From NCBI GenBank assembly GCA_937916485.1, contig CALFSV010000043.1, positions 1 to 62,967 of the forward strand: 62,967 nt of DNA, written 5' to 3'. Below the pieces are notes generated by a model. It did not search any database. It was not told the DNA's origin and saw only the letters and a program-made list of their open reading frames with translations. Shown piece by piece: positions 59,264 through 62,967 of the stretch. Each line of letters begins with the position of its first letter. Position 1 is the first letter of the stretch. A program made the translations under genes and the position numbers. This DNA is from an uncultured Paracoccaceae bacterium. GTDB taxonomy: Bacteria > Pseudomonadota > Alphaproteobacteria > Rhodobacterales > Rhodobacteraceae.

Positions 59264-59886
59264 GGCGAGGGCCGGAACCGCGCAAGGCCAATCAGCACCA
59301 GCCCGCCGCCGCCCAAAGCAAGGCCAATCAGGACGACATTGATAGCCACTGCCACCAAGCCCAGCCCCGTGACATCAAGAAAGGGATAGCCATAGTCACC
59401 CGTCAACGCCCCCCGGCCCAGGGCCACGGCGAAACAGACCAATGGCCCCGCGATCCAGAACAGCACATCGCGCAGCACAAGGCCGGCTTTCGGGGCAAGA
59501 ATTAGCCAGTGAACCGCCACCAGAACCGGCATCACGCTGTTCAGCCCCACATCCGCCCCATAGGTCAGACCGCTTAGGGGACCGGCTCTGGCAAAGGCGA
59601 TGTGGTCAATAACGCCCGCGGTCACTGTCCAGTGAACCAGCGCCCCGTGCCAAATTGCACCAAAGGGCCTGTGCCTTGCCCCAACGACAAGGAAGGTCAC
59701 AGCGACCAGGCCGCAGGCCCAAACAGCAAGATTGGGAAGCAGCGCCAAGATCGCGGTCTGACTGTCTGCGGTAGCCTCCCGCACGCCCAACCAGGTGATC
59801 GCAAGGGTCACGACCGAGGACATCGCTAGCAGCAGTGGGATGGCTCGTCCTGTTACCTTCATCCGCTTGGGTCGTCGTCGCGCCAT
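59233..59886 (-). CDS. Pr6Pr-like multipass membrane protein
   Basis: The protein has 217 residues with six hydrophobic helices. Elements such as VHWTVTAGVIDHIAF, GLNSVMPVLVAVHWLI and GALTGDYGYPFLDV match the Pr6Pr (FAR-17a/AIG1-like) family pattern. Function is unknown. It and the next leftward gene interrupt the usual DUF1491-recO adjacency. Confidence 0.7.
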   Translation of the reverse strand: MARRRPKRMKVTGRAIPLLLAMSSVVTLAITWLGVREATADSQTAILALLPNLAVWACGLVAVTFLVVGARHRPFGAIWHGALVHWTVTAGVIDHIAFARAGPLSGLTYGADVGLNSVMPVLVAVHWLILAPKAGLVLRDVLFWIAGPLVCFAVALGRGALTGDYGYPFLDVTGLGLVAVAINVVLIGLALGGGGLVLIGLARFRPSPQVRPSSSRR

Positions 59887-59918
59887 ACAGCCAATTGCTC
59901 CCTAGGGGTTGCCCGCGT

Positions 59919-60530
59919 CTAACTTCGTTGCAGCAGCCCGAAGTGAAACCGCTGCACAGCACCACCGGGGGTCTTGTGATCATGGCGAACCGATTTGACC
60001 AGCCGAAAGTCCCGCCCAAAGACCTCCAGCAACGATGTGGCATCATGGCGGCTTACCGGCAGTCCACTGCACCGTTCGGGTCCGTCCGGGGCAAAAGTCC
60101 CGATGATCGCATAGCCCCCCGGCCTCAGCGCCTTGCATAGCACCGACCGGTAGGCCTCTCGCTCTTCTGGCGTCGTCAGGAAGTGAAAAGCCGCCCTGTC
60201 ATGCCAGATGTCGTAGGACATGTCCGGCAACCAATCCCGTACATCCCCGGCAATCCAGTCGACCGGGGCGCCGGCCGGTAGGCGGGCGCGCGCAATAGAA
60301 AGTGCGGCGGCCGACAGGTCGAGGACCGTGACATGGGCAAAGCCCGCTGCAATCAACGCATCGACCAGATGGGACGCCCCTCCCCCGACATCTACGATCC
60401 GGCTGCCCGGGCCAAGGCCGGTCGCGGCAATCAGGTCAATCGAGACTTGTGGCCGCGTCTCATACCAGCTGACATCCGTGTCCGCCTTGGTCCGGTAGAC
60501 GTCTTCCCAATGTTCGCGCGGCTCTGTCAT
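59919..60530 (-). CDS. Class I SAM-dependent methyltransferase
   Basis: The protein has 203 residues from MTEPREHWEDVYRTKADTDVSWYETRP. SAM motif I is RIVDVGGGASHLVDALI; later motifs are VTVLDLSAAALSIARARLP, WIAGDVRDWLPDMSYDIWHDRAAFHFL and LRPGGYAIIGTFAPDGPERCSGL. It resembles the small methyltransferases that act on small molecules; the substrate is unknown. It is divergent from recO with about a 100-bp gap. Confidence 0.88.
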   Translation of the reverse strand: MTEPREHWEDVYRTKADTDVSWYETRPQVSIDLIAATGLGPGSRIVDVGGGASHLVDALIAAGFAHVTVLDLSAAALSIARARLPAGAPVDWIAGDVRDWLPDMSYDIWHDRAAFHFLTTPEEREAYRSVLCKALRPGGYAIIGTFAPDGPERCSGLPVSRHDATSLLEVFGRDFRLVKSVRHDHKTPGGAVQRFHFGLLQRS

Positions 60531-60631
60531 GGCCAACCCTCCCGCTTTGGCTGTCACCCTAGCACCGCCTCCGCCGCTTTGGCGACTCGCATGCCCCTTG
60601 CGCCCCGTCGCTGCGCACCGATACTGCGCCC

Positions 60632-61366
60632 ATGATCGAATGGCGCGATGAAGGGGCGGTTCTGTCCGTCCGACAGCACGGTGAGACCTCGGCCATCGTC
60701 GAGGTCTTTACCCAAAGCCATGGCCGCCATGCTGGTGTCGTCCGGGGCGGGGTCAGCCGCAAGATGACGCCCATTCTGCAACCCGGCGCACAGGTCGAGG
60801 TCGTCTGGAAGGCCCGGCTGGACGAACACCTTGGCACCTTTACAGTAGAGCCCCTGCGCAGCCGGGCGGCGGCGGTCATGGGCGACAGGCTTGCCCTTGC
60901 CGGTCTGAACGCCGTGGCAGGTCTGCTTGGTGTCGTTCTGCCGGAACGGGATTCCCACCCGGACCTCTACCGTCGGACCATGGGGCTTCTTGATCTTTTG
61001 GGTGACGGTGACCTCTGGCCTTTGGCCTACCTGCGCTGGGAACTGGCCTTGCTTGAGGACATGGGCTTTGCCCTCGACCTGACGACCTGCGCTGTAACTG
61101 GCGCAACGGAGGGGCTGGTTTACGTATCTCCCCGGTCGGGGCGTGCTGTCAGTGCCGCAGGTGCCGGAGACTGGGCCGACAAACTTCTGCCCCTGCCGCC
61201 TGTGATGCGGGGCGAGGGGTCCGCCGATGATGCCGCCATTCACGCTGCCCTCGGGACAACGGGCTACTTTATCGAACACAAACTAGTTCAGGGTTCAGGC
61301 GGCAGACCAATGCCCGCCGCCCGCCAAAGGCTGCTTGATCAGCTGGCCCGAACCGGGGCTACTTGA
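60632..61366 (+). CDS. recO: DNA repair protein RecO
   Basis: The protein has 244 residues: [40 protein letters not shown] is the OB fold, then the helical domain. The zinc-finger cysteines of many RecO proteins are missing; only one Cys (TTCAVTG) remains, as in other alphaproteobacteria. It loads RecA with RecR. Its 3' end overlaps the epimerase remnant by eight bases. Confidence 0.93.
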   Translation: MIEWRDEGAVLSVRQHGETSAIVEVFTQSHGRHAGVVRGGVSRKMTPILQPGAQVEVVWKARLDEHLGTFTVEPLRSRAAAVMGDRLALAGLNAVAGLLGVVLPERDSHPDLYRRTMGLLDLLGDGDLWPLAYLRWELALLEDMGFALDLTTCAVTGATEGLVYVSPRSGRAVSAAGAGDWADKLLPLPPVMRGEGSADDAAIHAALGTTGYFIEHKLVQGSGGRPMPAARQRLLDQLARTGAT

Positions 61367-62309
61367 CCCAGCCATTCCTCAGCAGGGTCTTCGCGGTCTC
61401 TACCATGCTGTCGCGGGTATCGCGGAAGGTGATCCCAAGCCGGTCCCGGGCTTTGGCATTCGAGAACGCATCACGCTTGTCCAGGATCGGCAGAATGGTC
61501 TTGATCGACTTGTCGAACCGGGCCAGCAGGCGGATCACAAAACTCGGCGCCTGGCGCGTCACGATCTTGTGGTCGGGCAAACCTGCCTTGAGGGCCTTTG
61601 CAATCTCGACAAAGGTCATGGTGCGATCGCTGGCGATAAAGCGTTCGCCTGCCGTTTCAGGTTTGTCGAGAACCGCGACATGCATCGCCGCCACGTCCCG
61701 GACATCAACGCATCCAAAACAAATGTTGGGCAACATCGGGTCCTTTGCGGCAAGGATCCGTTCGATCAGGGAAACCGATGTCCCGTAGTTCTGGTCAAGC
61801 GGCGGGCCGATGAACAGCGACGGGTTGATCGTCGTCAGCGCAATTCCTGGTGCCCTGTTGGCCACAAACTCCCATGCGGCCCTTTCGGCCAGGGTCTTGG
61901 ATTTTCCATAAGCGGATACAATCGGGTCCAAGATGTCGGTCCAGTCGTCCTCGGTATGGGCGACCTTTCCTTCGGGTAGGCGACCCGGCGAAATTGCGAC
62001 AACCGAGGATGTCAGCACAACACGCGGGACGCCCGCCTTTTGGGCGGCCCGCAGGGCCCGAAGCGTTCCATCGACTGCGGGGCGGATCAGCTCATCCTCG
62101 TTCTTCGGCTGTTCGAGCGGAAAGGGAGAGGCGGTGTGCATGAGAGCGTCCACGCCTTGAAGCGCGACATCACATCCATCATCCGATCCCAAGTCCAGGG
62201 TGACGAAGGTCAGGCGATCATCAAGGTCGGTTGGATCCGCAAGCATTGGCTTTACAGCTTCGCGCACCTCGTCAGCGCGGGACAGCGAGCGGACGGATCC
62301 GCGGACCTT
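61359..62309 (-). pseudogene. NAD-dependent epimerase/dihydroflavonol reductase-like, 5' end destroyed by IS
   Basis: The catalytic YGKSK pair and downstream fold are present, with TSSVVAI, NPSLFIGP and RDVAAMHV. Upstream of the first Met (62267) the frame still reads VRGSVRSLSRADEV, the usual end of the Rossmann first third, then runs into the IS tip near 62310. The N-terminal GxxGxxG strand and about 40 residues are therefore missing. The remaining ORF of 302 codons is probably not a functional enzyme. The missing part may lie beyond the IS outside the window. Confidence 0.85.
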
Positions 62310-62967
62310 GTCCCATATTCCCCAAGTAAATCTCTGATTTTGCTGTCCTGATGGTGATATTTCGCATAGAAATCATGGTGTTGTTGGCTTCGAGGGGCAT
62401 GTTTCATGGATCACCCAGAGGGTGCGAGCCTGCAGCGGGCAGATCGGGTGGATTTCGACACTCGCGTGCGGCTGGAATTTCGAGGTGCGCAGCTCAGTTC
62501 GGACGGTGGCCTCCTGGTGATGCGGGAGATGGATGACGCGCTCGGGTTGTCCGATCTGGCGGCAACGGCGCTGCGCGACACGCGACGCGGCAAGAACACG
62601 GTCCATCGTCTCGACGGGTTGTTCCGGCAATCGGTGTTCGGGCGGTTGGCCGGATACGAGGATGTCAACGACGCCGACCGGCTGGCCCTCGATCCGGTCA
62701 TGCGCCAGGTCGTGGGCGGCCGTGCCGTCGATGGGCAAGCGGCTTCGGCCTCGCAGATGGGACGGTTCGAGACCGAGACACTGGCACAGCCCGAGAACCG
62801 GAACGCGCTGGCCGGCCTGAATGGCCCATGGATCGACCGGTTCCATGACCGCAACGGGCTGAAGTACATCGTGCTGGACATGGACAGCTCGGTCAGTCCG
62901 ACCCATGGCGATCAGGAGGGCGCGGCCTGGAACGGGCATTTCGACTGCACCTGCTATCACCCCAACT
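62310..62967 (+). mobile_element. IS1380-like insertion sequence, left end (continues beyond window)
   Basis: The tip TCCCATATTCCCC begins at about 62311, immediately after the last epimerase codons, and the transposase starts 95 bases later. The target site duplication cannot be seen because the other end is outside. The sequence is close to but distinct from the end at 1-124. Confidence 0.8.
62406..62967 (+). CDS. IS1380 family transposase, N-terminal part (cut by window edge)
   Basis: There are 187 codons from ATG 62406 and no stop before the edge. Recognisable pieces: LSSDGGLLVMREMDDALGL near the start, LFRQSVFGRLAGYEDVNDADRLALDPVM, and the first DDE aspartate region YIVLDMDSSVSPTHGDQEGAAWNGHFDCTCYHP. 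These match IS1380 transposases, which normally exceed 400 residues. No frameshift is visible in this portion. Confidence 0.88.
   Translation, partial: MDHPEGASLQRADRVDFDTRVRLEFRGAQLSSDGGLLVMREMDDALGLSDLAATALRDTRRGKNTVHRLDGLFRQSVFGRLAGYEDVNDADRLALDPVMRQVVGGRAVDGQAASASQMGRFETETLAQPENRNALAGLNGPWIDRFHDRNGLKYIVLDMDSSVSPTHGDQEGAAWNGHFDCTCYHPN

Overview
The window is a stretch of GC-rich chromosome from an alphaproteobacterium of the order Rhodobacterales (Roseobacter/Rhodobacter relatives). This rests on gene order and family content: a BztABCD amino-acid transporter, an Atp12 assembly chaperone, the block rpmH-rnpA-yidD-ttcA-yidC-MOSC-engB-argB, the block folK-rpoZ-rsh-DUF2062-pdxJ-acpS-lepB-rnc-era-DUF1491-recO, and an S10-spc-alpha ribosomal cluster without rpmJ. 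Almost everything is chromosomal housekeeping. No prophage, CRISPR array, plasmid function or secretion island is visible.

Layout. 1-124 is the end of an IS1380-like element. 125-628 has no recognisable gene and leads to a tRNA-Arg(ACG). 768-4379 is a leftward group: sensor kinase, FAD disulfide oxidoreductase and TVP38 membrane protein. 4.5-14.2 kb runs rightward: rpmH, rnpA and yidD, then (after a leftward lipoprotein gene) ttcA, an EAL/GGDEF protein, yidC, a MOSC protein, engB, argB, a small Fe-S protein and a SixA-like phosphatase. 14.2-18.7 kb is bztABCD (leftward). 19-22.5 kb is rarA-crcB-pseudouridine synthase-atp12 (leftward). 22.6-38.7 kb is the ribosomal super-cluster from tuf to rplQ (leftward), with hairpins in most of its larger gaps. 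38.9-42 kb is a tightly overlapped four-gene leftward operon: two paralogous small four-cysteine membrane proteins, a DUF898 protein and an M48 peptidase. Then parC (leftward), an SH3 protein, an SDR, a two-TM protein and a cobalamin adenosyltransferase (rightward), followed by rnhA, a decayed methyltransferase gene, a DUF3429 protein, ispH, a phytanoyl-CoA dioxygenase-like protein and a NYN protein (leftward). 51-59.3 kb is the folK-to-DUF1491 run (rightward). The end holds a Pr6Pr-like membrane protein and a methyltransferase (leftward), recO (rightward), an epimerase gene whose 5' end is destroyed by a second IS1380-like element, and the start of that element's transposase.

The most interesting material is not classical. 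(1) A dispersed 26-bp perfect palindrome occurs four times between genes, with a compensated base change in one copy. (2) A second dispersed motif occurs three times just after genes. (3) The paralogous pair in the M48/DUF898 operon has four cysteines at identical positions. (4) The two diverged IS1380-like ends lie exactly at the window edges and point outward, which suggests the window is a whole contig broken at repeats. (5) Two genes can be seen decaying, one by a 10-bp tandem duplication plus other lesions and one by IS insertion.
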